A DNA stretch of 56,834 nucleotides from CAWDMN01 sp963803155 (GCA_963803155.1 CAWDMN010000042.1:1-56834), one strand, 5' to 3'; positions 34,932 to 41,968 are shown, counted from the first letter of the stretch. Numbers and translations: made by a program. Notes: a model not told the origin generated them from the sequence alone.

Positions 34932-35678
34932 CTATTGTCTCTTGCCCTTCAGAGTCTCCATGCTGTAGCCCCACCCCTTGCATGAGGGAACGTCAATCAG
35001 GATAAGCTCGGAAGGCTGCTGCGCTTTGAGAACCAGGGATTCCTCGATATCAATGCGCGCTTGATCCTTGGTCTTCAGCGACTCGCTGTTTGCTGAGACC
35101 TGCCCCTCGGTCAGGTAAATGAAGATCCTGCGCCCAGAGGTCGCCTTGTGGGCCACTTCTTTTTCTGCTTCTAACGAGCAGCGATAGATCGTAGCGTCCG
35201 TGTGAAAGGTTACAGCCCCCTGTATGTTTTGACCGGAGGCCACAGGTAGCAACCGATTCTTCCATTCGTTCGTTTTGTATCTCTTCTGGTCGTACGTTGG
35301 TTTCAGCCCGGACTTGTCCGGGAATACCCATATTTGATAGAAGTGCACCGGTGTCGAATCCAGATTGAATTCAGAGTGGGTAAGCCCTGTTCCGGCCGAC
35401 ATGCGTTGCACATCACCGGCTTTGATGACGGCCTTGTTTCCCATGCTGTCCTGGTGTGTCATCTCTCCTTCTAGAACAATAGTGACGATCTCCATTTCCT
35501 TGTGGGGATGCGTCGGGAATCCCGTTCCAGGCTGAACAACGTCGTCATTGAATACTCGCAGCGCACCAAACTGGATGTTATGGGGATCGAAATAGTCTGA
35601 GAACGAGAACAGCCAATACGTCTTCAACCATCCAAAATCGGAAAAATGTCGTTTGTTTGCTCTGATGATTTCTATCAT
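34932..35678 (-). CDS. Pirin-family protein (cassette gene)
   Basis: 248 residues from the ATG at 35678, chosen for GGAGAGGGAT directly upstream; the ATG at 35750 would overlap the neighbouring gene. Bicupin pirin features are clear: IQFGALRVFNDDVVQPGTGF, THPHKEMEIVTIVLEGEMTH with the metal-binding HPHxE, and QRMSAGTGLTHSEFN with the last metal His. Pirins such as YhhW have quercetin 2,3-dioxygenase activity; others act as redox-sensing regulators. Single-gene cassette. Confidence 0.92.
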   Translation of the reverse strand: MIEIIRANKRHFSDFGWLKTYWLFSFSDYFDPHNIQFGALRVFNDDVVQPGTGFPTHPHKEMEIVTIVLEGEMTHQDSMGNKAVIKAGDVQRMSAGTGLTHSEFNLDSTPVHFYQIWVFPDKSGLKPTYDQKRYKTNEWKNRLLPVASGQNIQGAVTFHTDATIYRCSLEAEKEVAHKATSGRRIFIYLTEGQVSANSESLKTKDQARIDIEESLVLKAQQPSELILIDVPSCKGWGYSMETLKGKRQ

Positions 35679-35746
35679 ATCCCTCTCCTTCCTTCTCTTT
35701 GACACCCAATAGACCAAGCTAAGCGGTGGCTGTAGGCCGGATCGCC
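35679..35746 (-). other. Cassette junction without a clear attC
   Basis: 68 bases between the DUF1697 stop and the pirin start. ACCCAAT and CTTAGGG may be eroded core boxes, but no paired arms could be drawn. Either a degenerate attC or a fused two-gene cassette. Confidence 0.35.
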
Positions 35747-36325
35747 TCAATCCTTAGGGGTAGGCGTGGCCATTTCCCTGATTTTGCACACGGTTCTCCA
35801 GTTGCGATCCGTCGCCGGCACACCAAGTATTTTCTCGGCACTTGCCGCGAGCTTGGATCTGCCCACTCCTTCAGGCGCATGTAGATAAAACACCTGGTCG
35901 CTCAAATGAAACCGTTCACTTTTCTTCCTTAGACGGTCGAGTTTCTTTAGGTCAGGGCTCTTGGGCGTGGAGGCCAAAAAGCCAAGATGCAAACTGCTGG
36001 GGTCTGCTGCTGCCTCCGGAAATGGGTTTTCTGCCATGGCTTTTTCTATTGCATCAAGCCCGAGAATGAGAACGTGGGGCTCAAAACCATGGCGTTTCTT
36101 GATTTCAGCGGTAATTTGCTTGGAGAATTGTAAGAAGTTCCTTTCAGCACTCTGGAATACTGCATTACCGCTCTGGATATAAGTCTTGATTTCGCGGGCG
36201 CCAATATCCTCCAGAAGGACAACAAGCTCTTTCATCGGCAAGGAATTTTTCCCGCCGACGTTGATGCCTCTGAAAAGTGCAATGTAAGTATTCAATGGAT
36301 CACCGATTGATGTTGCGCAGTCCAT
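35747..36325 (-). CDS. DUF1697 family protein (cassette gene)
   Basis: 192 residues from the ATG at 36325, just inside the cassette boundary; a TTG at codon 11 after GGTGAT is an alternative. NTYIALFRGINVGGKNSLPM at the start and IGAREIKTYIQSGNAVFQS soon after are diagnostic of DUF1697. Biochemical role of the family is unknown. It shares a cassette, or an eroded junction, with the pirin gene downstream. Confidence 0.88.
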   Translation of the reverse strand: MDCATSIGDPLNTYIALFRGINVGGKNSLPMKELVVLLEDIGAREIKTYIQSGNAVFQSAERNFLQFSKQITAEIKKRHGFEPHVLILGLDAIEKAMAENPFPEAAADPSSLHLGFLASTPKSPDLKKLDRLRKKSERFHLSDQVFYLHAPEGVGRSKLAASAEKILGVPATDRNWRTVCKIREMATPTPKD

Positions 36326-36328
36326 AAC

Positions 36329-36394
36329 GCCCAACATTTGGGCTGAGGTGCCGCCGCGCCTTATGCGGCGGTCACCTCAAGCCCATGGTGGGGC
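36329..36394 (-). other. attC site of the BrnTA cassette
   Basis: 66 bases from GCCCAAC to GTGGGGC. The arms TTGGGCTGAGGTGCCGCCGC and GCGGCGGTCACCTCAAGCCC are fully complementary except for one extra T and one extra A, the classic extrahelical bases. The GTGGGGC box has lost the second T of GTT. Confidence 0.88.
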
Positions 36395-36675
36395 TAGATT
36401 GCTGAAGCTTCCTTGAAGGCTTTCAATACGGCATTCATCCGGGATTGATATCCAGTGCCCTGGCCTTTGAACCAATCCAGCACATCGCGGTCAACGCGCA
36501 AAGAAATGGAAGCTTTAGCGGGGACTGGTTTCAATCCCTTTCGCACGATCCCCTTGACAATATGCTTCAGGTCAGCTTCAGGATGCTCGATGCTCAAAGA
36601 AATGTCCTTATCTTTCAACTTTTTGATTCGTCCCCATTGGGTTTTGGATGCTTTCAAAGTAGATGATCTGTTCAT
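36394..36675 (-). CDS. brnA: BrnA-type antitoxin (cassette gene)
   Basis: 93 residues. The C-terminal half, SISLRVDRDVLDWFKGQGTG then YQSRMNAVLKAFKEAS, is the ribbon-helix-helix DNA-binding region of BrnA (a BrnA-type protein with the VDxDVLxWF motif). It neutralises BrnT and represses its own operon in characterised systems. Its start overlaps the end of the toxin gene, which lies upstream, in the usual toxin-first order of brnTA. Confidence 0.88.
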   Translation of the reverse strand: MNRSSTLKASKTQWGRIKKLKDKDISLSIEHPEADLKHIVKGIVRKGLKPVPAKASISLRVDRDVLDWFKGQGTGYQSRMNAVLKAFKEASAI

Positions 36676-36913
36676 GGCGTGTTGCCTTCCTAAAAGAAAT
36701 TAGGTGAATGCGGTGAGGCGTTTCTGTATGAACTATAGAAACAACCACTCCATTCAAAATTCCCAAGGTAACGAAACGCCGCTCACCATAGTCGAATCGG
36801 TCATCAGTGTATGTAAACGTCACACCCGAAAACACCTTCGGAGCATCGGCAAAATCGAAGCCAGGCTGTTTAAAGGTGATGCCTCGCTTTGCTTCGTCCC
36901 AAGTGAATCTCAT
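36608..36913 (-). CDS. brnT: BrnT-type ribonuclease toxin (cassette gene)
   Basis: 101 residues beginning MRFTWDEAKRGITFKQPGFD, then FADAPKVFSG and a central YGERRFVTLGILNGVVVSIV, with HRIHLISFRKATRHE near the end. This is the BrnT RelE-like ribonuclease fold, including the conserved WDExK start and RxxSxRKAxxxE end. The gene overlaps brnA by 68 bases. A complete toxin-antitoxin pair within one cassette would stabilise the array. Confidence 0.88.
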   Translation of the reverse strand: MRFTWDEAKRGITFKQPGFDFADAPKVFSGVTFTYTDDRFDYGERRFVTLGILNGVVVSIVHTETPHRIHLISFRKATRHEQIIYFESIQNPMGTNQKVER

Positions 36914-36975
36914 GGTTTTATTGTATATACATTATGAATATGCGTCAATGAATTAATCGGGGGAGGTAGATTACA

Positions 36976-37039
36976 GCCCAACACTGCTGTTCACCTGCCA
37001 GCGCATTCGCGCTGGTCAGGTGGAATATGCTTGTTGGCA
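36976..37039 (-). other. attC site of the DUF1579 cassette
   Basis: 64 bases from GCCCAAC to GTTGGCA. Arms TTCACCTGCCAGCGC and GCGCTGGTCAGGTGGA pair with one unpaired A; the loop is ATTC. Confidence 0.9.
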
Positions 37040-37168
37040 TTGAATATTCAGCAAAAATGATTTTAGGCGTCTCCTTTTATAAAGCAATCTTGTAGAAAGG
37101 AAACTCTCATGGCATGGGCGTAAATGAGACAGATAGGAAGCCCCAAGACCGAATCGTCCAGCTCGTTT

Positions 37169-37735
37169 TCACTCCTCCTTCTTCGAAGCCGATTTTATTT
37201 TGGTATATGTGGCCTCATAAGAAGAATGCCATGTTTTACCATCCAATGAGCTTTCAGCCTTCTGGACAAAAGTCATCAGATCGGGAGTAAATTCTTCGGT
37301 CACTCTGGGCAGATATTGTTTTCCCTTATCGTAACACTTCCCTGAATAGCTATGCTTGTTTCCATCGACAGTCCAAGATCCTGTGCACCAACTTCCGTCA
37401 TCCACAAACGTGTCACTGGTATAGTTTTTGTTTGCCGCGTCATAACTCTCTATTTCAAAACCCTGTTGAGTCCCTACAGTTGGTCCTTGGTCTTTCCATT
37501 GCCACTCGAGAAAAAAACCTTGGAGGATCATTTTGCCAGTGGCAGAGCCAGCAAACTTGCCAGCGGTTCCCGAAGGTCCGAGTTTAGATTCCCCTTCGTA
37601 GTGCCAATGACCTACATAAGATGCCAGTTTTTTGAGCTCTGGACCGGGCTTGGCCTGTTGTCCGGATTGTTGGGCAAAAACCAATATGCCGAAGCAGGAA
37701 GCAACGAGCAGTCCAACCAATGATTTCATTTTCAT
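37169..37735 (-). CDS. Exported DUF1579-like protein (cassette gene)
   Basis: 188 residues with a signal peptide (1-21, ending VFAQQ). The body (KKLASYVGHWHYEGESKLGP then GKMILQGFFLEWQWKDQ and a YDAANKNYTSDTF strand) follows DUF1579, a family of lipocalin-like exported proteins of unknown function. AGGAGAA precedes the ATG. Single-gene cassette; a paralogous style of protein is frequent in Acidobacteria. Confidence 0.82.
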   Translation of the reverse strand: MKMKSLVGLLVASCFGILVFAQQSGQQAKPGPELKKLASYVGHWHYEGESKLGPSGTAGKFAGSATGKMILQGFFLEWQWKDQGPTVGTQQGFEIESYDAANKNYTSDTFVDDGSWCTGSWTVDGNKHSYSGKCYDKGKQYLPRVTEEFTPDLMTFVQKAESSLDGKTWHSSYEATYTKIKSASKKEE

Positions 37736-37788
37736 GTTCTCCTTTTTGGAGGGGAAACGATTTCATCTAGACATTCCTCATCTGACAA

Positions 37789-38415
37789 TTAATTTTGAAT
37801 ATGCCAACGATGAAGCTCAGCAGCCGGCTCACGCAGGCAGGACGCTGAACCCCAGAGAACCGTCATTCGCGTGGCCGGTCTGCTGCAGCGCCTTGTTCGG
37901 CAGCCTCCCAGGGCCAGGCGCGCCAGACGATCTGCTGCCGCGGAACCAGCGACCAGCCGCATGACTCCTTGAGCCAAGGCCGTCAGTCCGCTCCAGGCAA
38001 CAAGGTCCACCAGCACAGTCGCGATCCCAGGCGTTAAGGCGATGATCCCCGTCGCCTGCGCGACCTTGTAGTCGCGGACCGTGCCCAGCACCGCGAGCAC
38101 GGTCAGGAACACAGCCTCTCCGCGCCAGCCGAACCGCCGGAGAATCCGCCAGCCGATGAGCGAGAGAAACGCAAAGATCAGAACGAGTGCGGGGTACATC
38201 GCCAGCGGGCCATAGCCAGTATCGTCGGACGGGTAGCGCCACAGCCCGAGCGCCTGGCAAATGACTTCCACCCCAAACCCCGCCACGGCGACCACTGCGC
38301 CGCCCGCCAGCGCGGCCAGGGCCCGCCGGGCTGTCGCGCGCGTGAAGTAGATCGTCACCCCAAGAAGGACGGCGTACACGGCCGAGGCGAGCAAAATGAG
38401 TTGCTGCGACGTCAT
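37789..38415 (-). CDS. Multi-pass membrane protein of unknown function whose frame runs through its attC (cassette gene)
   Basis: 208 residues from the ATG at 38415 (GGAGGCGA upstream). Five or so membrane segments occupy residues 5-165 (LILLASAVYAVLLGVTIYF; AMYPALVLIFAFLSLIG; GIIALTPGIATVLVDLVAW). The last 37 or so residues are encoded inside the attC and look non-protein-like, so the natural stop has probably been lost or a frameshift intervened; another frame gives the NKALQQTG peptide often seen where attC-like repeats are translated. Function unknown. Confidence 0.65.
   Translation of the reverse strand: MTSQQLILLASAVYAVLLGVTIYFTRATARRALAALAGGAVVAVAGFGVEVICQALGLWRYPSDDTGYGPLAMYPALVLIFAFLSLIGWRILRRFGWRGEAVFLTVLAVLGTVRDYKVAQATGIIALTPGIATVLVDLVAWSGLTALAQGVMRLVAGSAAADRLARLALGGCRTRRCSRPATRMTVLWGSASCLREPAAELHRWHIQN
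37802..37901 (-). other. attC site of the membrane-protein cassette
   Basis: 100 bases from TGCCAAC to GTTCGGC. Arms GCTCAGCAGCCGGC and GCCGGTCTGCTGCAGC pair, leaving one G and one A unpaired. It overlaps the 3' end of the coding frame. Confidence 0.85.
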
Positions 38416-38432
38416 GTGAGATCGCCTCCGCT

Positions 38433-38500
38433 GCCGAACGATTTGGCTCACCGACTAGCGCGTGCCTTTTCGCGCTAGCCGGTGTAGCCAATGGTTGGAG
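38433..38500 (-). other. attC site of the RelE/Phd cassette
   Basis: 68 bases from GCCGAAC to GTTGGAG. Arms TTGGCTCACCGACTAGCGCG and CGCGCTAGCCGGTGTAGCCA pair with a single extrahelical base; the loop is TGCCTTTT. Confidence 0.9.
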
Positions 38501-38501
38501 G

Positions 38502-38828
38502 TTATTTTATTAATCTGTTCAGGAGGAGATCTTCAACATTCTGTCTTGAATCAATGATGGACAGAACATAGACAGTCGTCTCAGTGATTCGATAGACAAT
38601 TCGCCAAGGACCTTCGATTAATTCGCGATATATGTTTATTCCATGGGCTTGAAGTTCGGGAATAATCCGGCCTCGTTCGGGGAGAGTGTAAAGACCGGAA
38701 GATTTTTGTTTGATTTTCCTAAGGACTTCTAAGGCATTGCCTGGGCTGTCTTCTGCCCTATAGTTGATGATCTGTTTTAGATCCACTTCTGCGGCAGACG
38801 CCCATTCAACCTTGTATTTCTTGTTCAT
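38502..38828 (-). CDS. RelE/ParE-family toxin (cassette gene)
   Basis: 108 residues from the ATG at 38828, which overlaps the antitoxin end; the longer frame to 38894 would begin inside the antitoxin with no supporting site. The pattern YKVEWASAAEVDLKQIINY, RGRIIPEL and EGPWRIVYRITETTVYVLSI followed by an IDSRQN end is the RelE/ParE plasmid-stabilisation fold. The antitoxin is immediately upstream, a Phd-first order typical of YefM/YoeB- and Phd/ParE-type pairs. Confidence 0.88.
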   Translation of the reverse strand: MNKKYKVEWASAAEVDLKQIINYRAEDSPGNALEVLRKIKQKSSGLYTLPERGRIIPELQAHGINIYRELIEGPWRIVYRITETTVYVLSIIDSRQNVEDLLLNRLIK

Positions 38829-39105
38829 ATTTGGCTTTTCTAAGGGAGCCTTCAATTTCAGCAAAGAGGGTTTCCTGCGGTTTAGATCGGCCACTGCGAA
38901 CGTCTGCCTCTCCCTGTGAAATAAGCTTCAAAATGCCAATGGCATTGCGCATGATTTCATAGCTTTCCGGATCTTGCAGCACAGCGCGTGGTTCCCCATT
39001 TTGGGTAATGATCACAGGTCGATGTGTCTCATTGATTTGGTTGAGCAAATCCGCGGCCCTGGATTTTAGATAAGTGACAGGTTTGATATCTTTTACAATG
39101 TTCAT
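38806..39105 (-). CDS. Phd/YefM-family antitoxin (cassette gene)
   Basis: 99 residues. TYLKSRAADLLNQINETHRP followed by VIITQNGEPRAVLQDPESYE is the Phd/YefM N-terminal DNA-binding and dimerisation domain. The charged C-terminal tail would bind the toxin. GGAGGAATTGCC precedes the ATG. The gene overlaps the toxin start by 23 bases. Confidence 0.9.
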   Translation of the reverse strand: MNIVKDIKPVTYLKSRAADLLNQINETHRPVIITQNGEPRAVLQDPESYEIMRNAIGILKLISQGEADVRSGRSKPQETLFAEIEGSLRKAKYEQEIQG

Positions 39106-39162
39106 GGCAATTCCTCCGGTACGTAAAAGGTACCATGTTCGGACCGGTTGTCAAGTTGTTTT

Positions 39163-39227
39163 TCCCTCCCAAGCTTCCGCTCACCAGCGCGCGCTTCTTC
39201 CCAGTCGCCTCAAGCCGATGGTTGGAA
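39163..39227 (-). other. Degenerate attC site
   Basis: Ends in a good GTTGGAA box at 39221-39227, and the centre shares GCGCGCGCTTCTT with the site at 41239-41294. The left box is eroded (CCCAAGC), and left and right arms are not complementary, as if halves of two different attC sites had been joined. Confidence 0.5.
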
Positions 39228-39330
39228 TTTGCGTCTTTATCAGAAGCTCCTGCCCGAAGAACTGAGCTAGCGCCCACCAGCAGCACCTCAATTATGAGAG
39301 CTCATAAAACACTCGAATGGTGGAAGAGCA

Positions 39331-39588
39331 CTATTCAGCAACAAGAATGCAAAAAGGATTGCTGCCATGATCCACCAGGCAACCCAACGCTTTTTTTTGA
39401 TCATAGACCAGATGAAACCAAATTCCCCCCCCAATTGCTACGGACAGGACAAGACAGCCATAGACATAATGGCATTGATGTACAAGCTGCACGCACCACC
39501 AGGGGGAGAACAAGACCATAGCTGCGACTCCAATCATTTCCGGAAAAAAGAAGAGTATGGACAGGGTCTTATCAGATTCGCTTTGCAT
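39331..39588 (-). CDS. Small hypothetical membrane protein (cassette gene)
   Basis: 85 residues with two hydrophobic segments (about 8-32 and 40-60: LVLSVAIGGGIWFHLVYD). The only plausible frame in a cassette of about 440 bases bounded by attC sites at both ends. No strong ribosome-binding site and no family recognised, so it may be a remnant. Confidence 0.35.
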   Translation of the reverse strand: MQSESDKTLSILFFFPEMIGVAAMVLFSPWWCVQLVHQCHYVYGCLVLSVAIGGGIWFHLVYDQKKALGCLVDHGSNPFCILVAE

Positions 39589-39665
39589 GCGATCTAGTCC
39601 ATGTACAGTTCAAGGTGCGAAGAGCCGACGGACCTTTAGCTGCATTCCGCCTTTATTCAGATTCA

Positions 39666-39729
39666 TTCCAACAACTCCACTCACCGGCGTCCGTCAGCTG
39701 ACGGATCCGGTGCAGTGGAATGGTTAGCG
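39666..39729 (-). other. attC site of the GWxTD cassette
   Basis: 64 bases from TTCCAAC to GTTAGCG. Arms CCACTCACCGG and CCGGTGCAGTGG pair with one unpaired G. The loop holds the perfect palindrome CCGTCAGCTGACGG, also found inside the attC at 41838. Confidence 0.88.
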
Positions 39730-39777
39730 GGGCCATTTGCGCACAAAACCCAGCACGGAGTTAATTAAACTCTCTTG

Positions 39778-40323
39778 CTAATGGATCAGATCATATACCT
39801 TGAAGGACGTTCTTGTGATTTTAGGGGTACTTAAATCACCCTCTGAAAGGTCAAACTGGAATTCTTTGTTCGCGTACCACCAGATTTCGCGGCGATGCCC
39901 AGATTGTCCGGTCTTTGGGTATAATTCTATTTGATCTGGGGGGCCATGCAGAATATAAATGCGCCCCCGTTCGGTAAGACATCCCGGCTTTGTTGAGCTG
40001 AAAAACTCATTGGCAAAAGCCACTCGGCGGTAATGTTCATCCCGAAACAAGTTTTTGTCACTTCCAGGGGAGGGATTTCTGTTCTGCCAAAACTCTTCGA
40101 TGAACTTGATCCGCTCCTCATTGTTTTTCAAATTTAGAAATCCAGTCCGTTCTGCATCGGTGATGAGGTAGACCACATCCTACTCCAGCCATTTCCTCAG
40201 GTATTTATCTTCTATTTGTGGGGCAAGTGAGTTTTGACTGGCTGAAGCAGACAAGGAATGGAGGAAGTAGAGAAAGAAGAAAAAAACACTTGTCTTCTTA
40301 AAGGCTGGAAGAGAATTTAGCAT
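39778..40323 (-). pseudogene. Exported GWxTD-domain protein with an internal amber codon (cassette gene)
   Basis: The ATG at 40323 has a strong AGGAGGTGCACC and opens a signal peptide (VFFFFLYFLHSLSASAS). The frame continues to KYLRKWLE, then TAG at 40182-40180, then DVVYLITDAERTGFLNLKNN and the GWxTD core EERIKFIEEFWQNRNPSPGS; it ends at 39778. A single change from GAG or CAG to TAG would explain the stop. Downstream of the stop an ATG-less remainder is open, so without readthrough only a 47-residue peptide is made. GWxTD proteins are characteristic of Acidobacteria; function unknown. Confidence 0.8.
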
Positions 40324-40412
40324 GGTGCACCTCCTGCTCTTTCTCATAGCGTGGTTTGATTTGATACATATTGCTTTGATCTGGAGGAAACAGAACTCTT
40401 CTCAAGTCATCG

Positions 40413-40476
40413 CGCTAACGCTTGAGCTCAGCGGCGGCGCGCTTTATGCGCCGTCCGCTGAAGCGAATAGTCAGGG
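40413..40476 (-). other. attC site of the ORF6N cassette
   Basis: 64 bases from CGCTAAC to GTCAGGG (a degenerate right box). Arms GCTCAGCGGCGGCGC and GCGCCGTCCGCTGAAGC pair with one T and one A unpaired; the loop is TTTAT plus flanking bases. Confidence 0.85.
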
Positions 40477-41004
40477 TCAGTCTGTATGGAACCCGATCCG
40501 TCTTGTCCTCGGTGGCAGCTTCGGGTCCATCAGTTGCTTGATCGCTTCGATCAAGATCATTATCTGCTTGTCATGGTCGCCAAGCTTTCTCTCCAGTTCG
40601 GCGATTTTTCTCGCAAGTTCTTTATGCCCAGCGACCATCTCTCGAAGTTGGACAAAGGCTCTGACGACAAATACGCTGACCTCGATCGCCCTGCTCGAAT
40701 TCAGCAAGCTCGCTACCATGATTGCACCGTGTTCTGTGAAGGCGCAAGGATTGACCGGTGAGAACTTCAGGTTCTGAAGGTGGTCACAATTTGTTACCAC
40801 CTCCTGCTTCTCCTTTTTAGTGAGGCGAAACATGAAGTCGGAAGGGAAGCGCTCAGCATTTCGGCGAATGGCTTGATTGAGGGCTTTGGTGGGAACCCCG
40901 TAAACTTCTGCAAGGTCGCTATCTATGATTACCTTCTCGCCGCGAATTAGCAGGATTTGCTGCTGGATCTTGCCGATTTTGACCAACGCGTGCGACTTCG
41001 CCAT
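40477..41004 (-). CDS. ORF6N-domain DNA-binding protein (cassette gene)
   Basis: 175 residues. The ORF6N domain occupies residues 12-100: LLIRGEKVIIDSDLAEVYGV, then ALNQAIRRNAERFPSDFMFR and AFTEHGAIMVASLLNSSRAI. A coiled-coil C-terminus (HKELARKIAELERKLGDHDK) follows. ORF6N proteins are phage- and cassette-associated relatives of KilA-N/Bro regulators; the role is unknown. The stop abuts its attC. Confidence 0.9.
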   Translation of the reverse strand: MAKSHALVKIGKIQQQILLIRGEKVIIDSDLAEVYGVPTKALNQAIRRNAERFPSDFMFRLTKKEKQEVVTNCDHLQNLKFSPVNPCAFTEHGAIMVASLLNSSRAIEVSVFVVRAFVQLREMVAGHKELARKIAELERKLGDHDKQIMILIEAIKQLMDPKLPPRTRRIGFHTD

Positions 41005-41069
41005 TCCGCCTTCCTATGCACCATCGAAGTGGTCGCAGATTGTGACCACATTGTCAATCCTTCTTCAGA

Positions 41070-41294
41070 CCCTAACGAGTCTGTAGAAAAACCCCTTTTA
41101 ACGAGCAAGCACAAGATTTCGGGGGGTCACTTTACCCTTCTCAACCATGAGATCGTCGATTGTAGAGCTTCCTGTGAGTTTATTTTTTTCCACAATTCAC
41201 TCAAAAAAATGCTTGGGGACTTATTCTACAGACTCAACGCTGGGCGTCACCGGCGCGCGCTTCTTGCGCGTCCGGTGGAGTGTAGTGGTTAGCT
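41070..41294 (-). other. attC site of the first-gene cassette, split by the MITE-like insertion
   Basis: The left box CCCTAAC is at 41070-41076; the remainder, from GCTGGGCGTCACCGGCGCGC to GTTAGCT, is at 41239-41294. Arms CACCGGCGCGC and GCGCGTCCGGTG pair with one unpaired A. After insertion the left box adjoining the arms reads CTCAAC, so strand recombination at this site may be impaired. Confidence 0.8.
41077..41235. mobile_element. MITE-like element inserted in an attC core box
   Basis: 159 bases with perfect 12-bp terminal inverted repeats (GAGTCTGTAGAA at 41077-41088 and TTCTACAGACTC at 41224-41235), no coding capacity, flanked by AAC on both sides (41074-41076 and 41236-41238). Removing it with one AAC restores CCTAACGCTGGGCG, a normal attC left end. 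Transposase family unknown. Confidence 0.75.
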
Positions 41295-41831
41295 TGCTTT
41301 TACGATCGGTTGCCTATTTAGGAAATTCACCAGCCCTCGCACCATTTCAATTTCTTTGAAATGTGGATTTGTATTGCATCCGTCGAGGGAGCGATGGCAC
41401 TTCTCTGCGATATCTGGAATTAGCTCAGATGTATAGGTCTCTTCGTCTATCAACAGGTCTTCAATAATGTGATCATCCGCATGTATTGGAATGTCTGCAT
41501 AACCACTGAGTCCCTCATAAACAGCCCGTAAAATCCAGGTGTCGACATTACGGCAGTCAAATGACCCAGCAAAATTACAAATGGAACCTGAAGCCCTTGT
41601 TAAACCAAGAGAATTTAGTTTTTCTTTATTTTTCTTGGCCTTTATAAATTTTAACCAAATGAAAAGGGATGCTGGGATGAGCACCAAGAGGGTAATAGGT
41701 TCTCGATAAAATACATAAATAAATGCGGCTAGGGGAACAAGGAAACAAAACAGAAATATCAAGTCTCCTATTGATCTCGCTTCACTCGTCACTCGCAGAT
41801 GCATTCGATTTGAAGGCAGTAATATTTTCAT
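41289..41831 (-). CDS. Hypothetical protein with N-terminal membrane hairpin (first recognised cassette gene)
   Basis: 180 residues. Two hydrophobic segments (about 24-42 and 47-62) precede a basic loop and a soluble C-terminal half rich in acidic residues (HIIEDLLIDEETYTSELIPD). Three Cys residues are present in the soluble half or near it (SICNF, DCRN, KCHRSLDGC). Family not recognised. It is nearest to the integrase, so it should be best expressed if a cassette promoter exists. Confidence 0.6.
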   Translation of the reverse strand: MKILLPSNRMHLRVTSEARSIGDLIFLFCFLVPLAAFIYVFYREPITLLVLIPASLFIWLKFIKAKKNKEKLNSLGLTRASGSICNFAGSFDCRNVDTWILRAVYEGLSGYADIPIHADDHIIEDLLIDEETYTSELIPDIAEKCHRSLDGCNTNPHFKEIEMVRGLVNFLNRQPIVKAS

Positions 41832-41837
41832 TTATGA

Positions 41838-41968
41838 AGCTAACGCTTGGGGTTAGCCGCCACGGCCTGAATGATGTTGAGACAAAGAATGCTTTTGAAA
41901 TTGTCAACGTCCTCAAAAGAAGCCGCTGGTCCGTCAGCTGACGGATCGGCTGGACCCCTGGGTTGGCG
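41838..41968 (-). other. Long attC-like site nearest the integrase
   Basis: 131 bases from AGCTAAC to GTTGGCG. Arms TTGGGGTTAGCCG and CGGCTGGACCCCTGG pair with unpaired bases. The centre matches the site at 31635-31732, with an added CCGTCAGCTGACGG palindrome. Confidence 0.7.

Noticed and set aside
37829..38491. Long overlapping minus-strand frame ending NKALQQTG... beside the membrane-protein gene
   Set aside because: Gly/Arg-rich, non-hydrophobic shadow of the membrane protein; the ending is translated attC DNA.
30475..41968. CRISPR array as an explanation for the repeated palindromes
   Set aside because: Repeats differ in sequence and length, spacers are gene-sized, and ends follow attC core rules; no cas gene is present.
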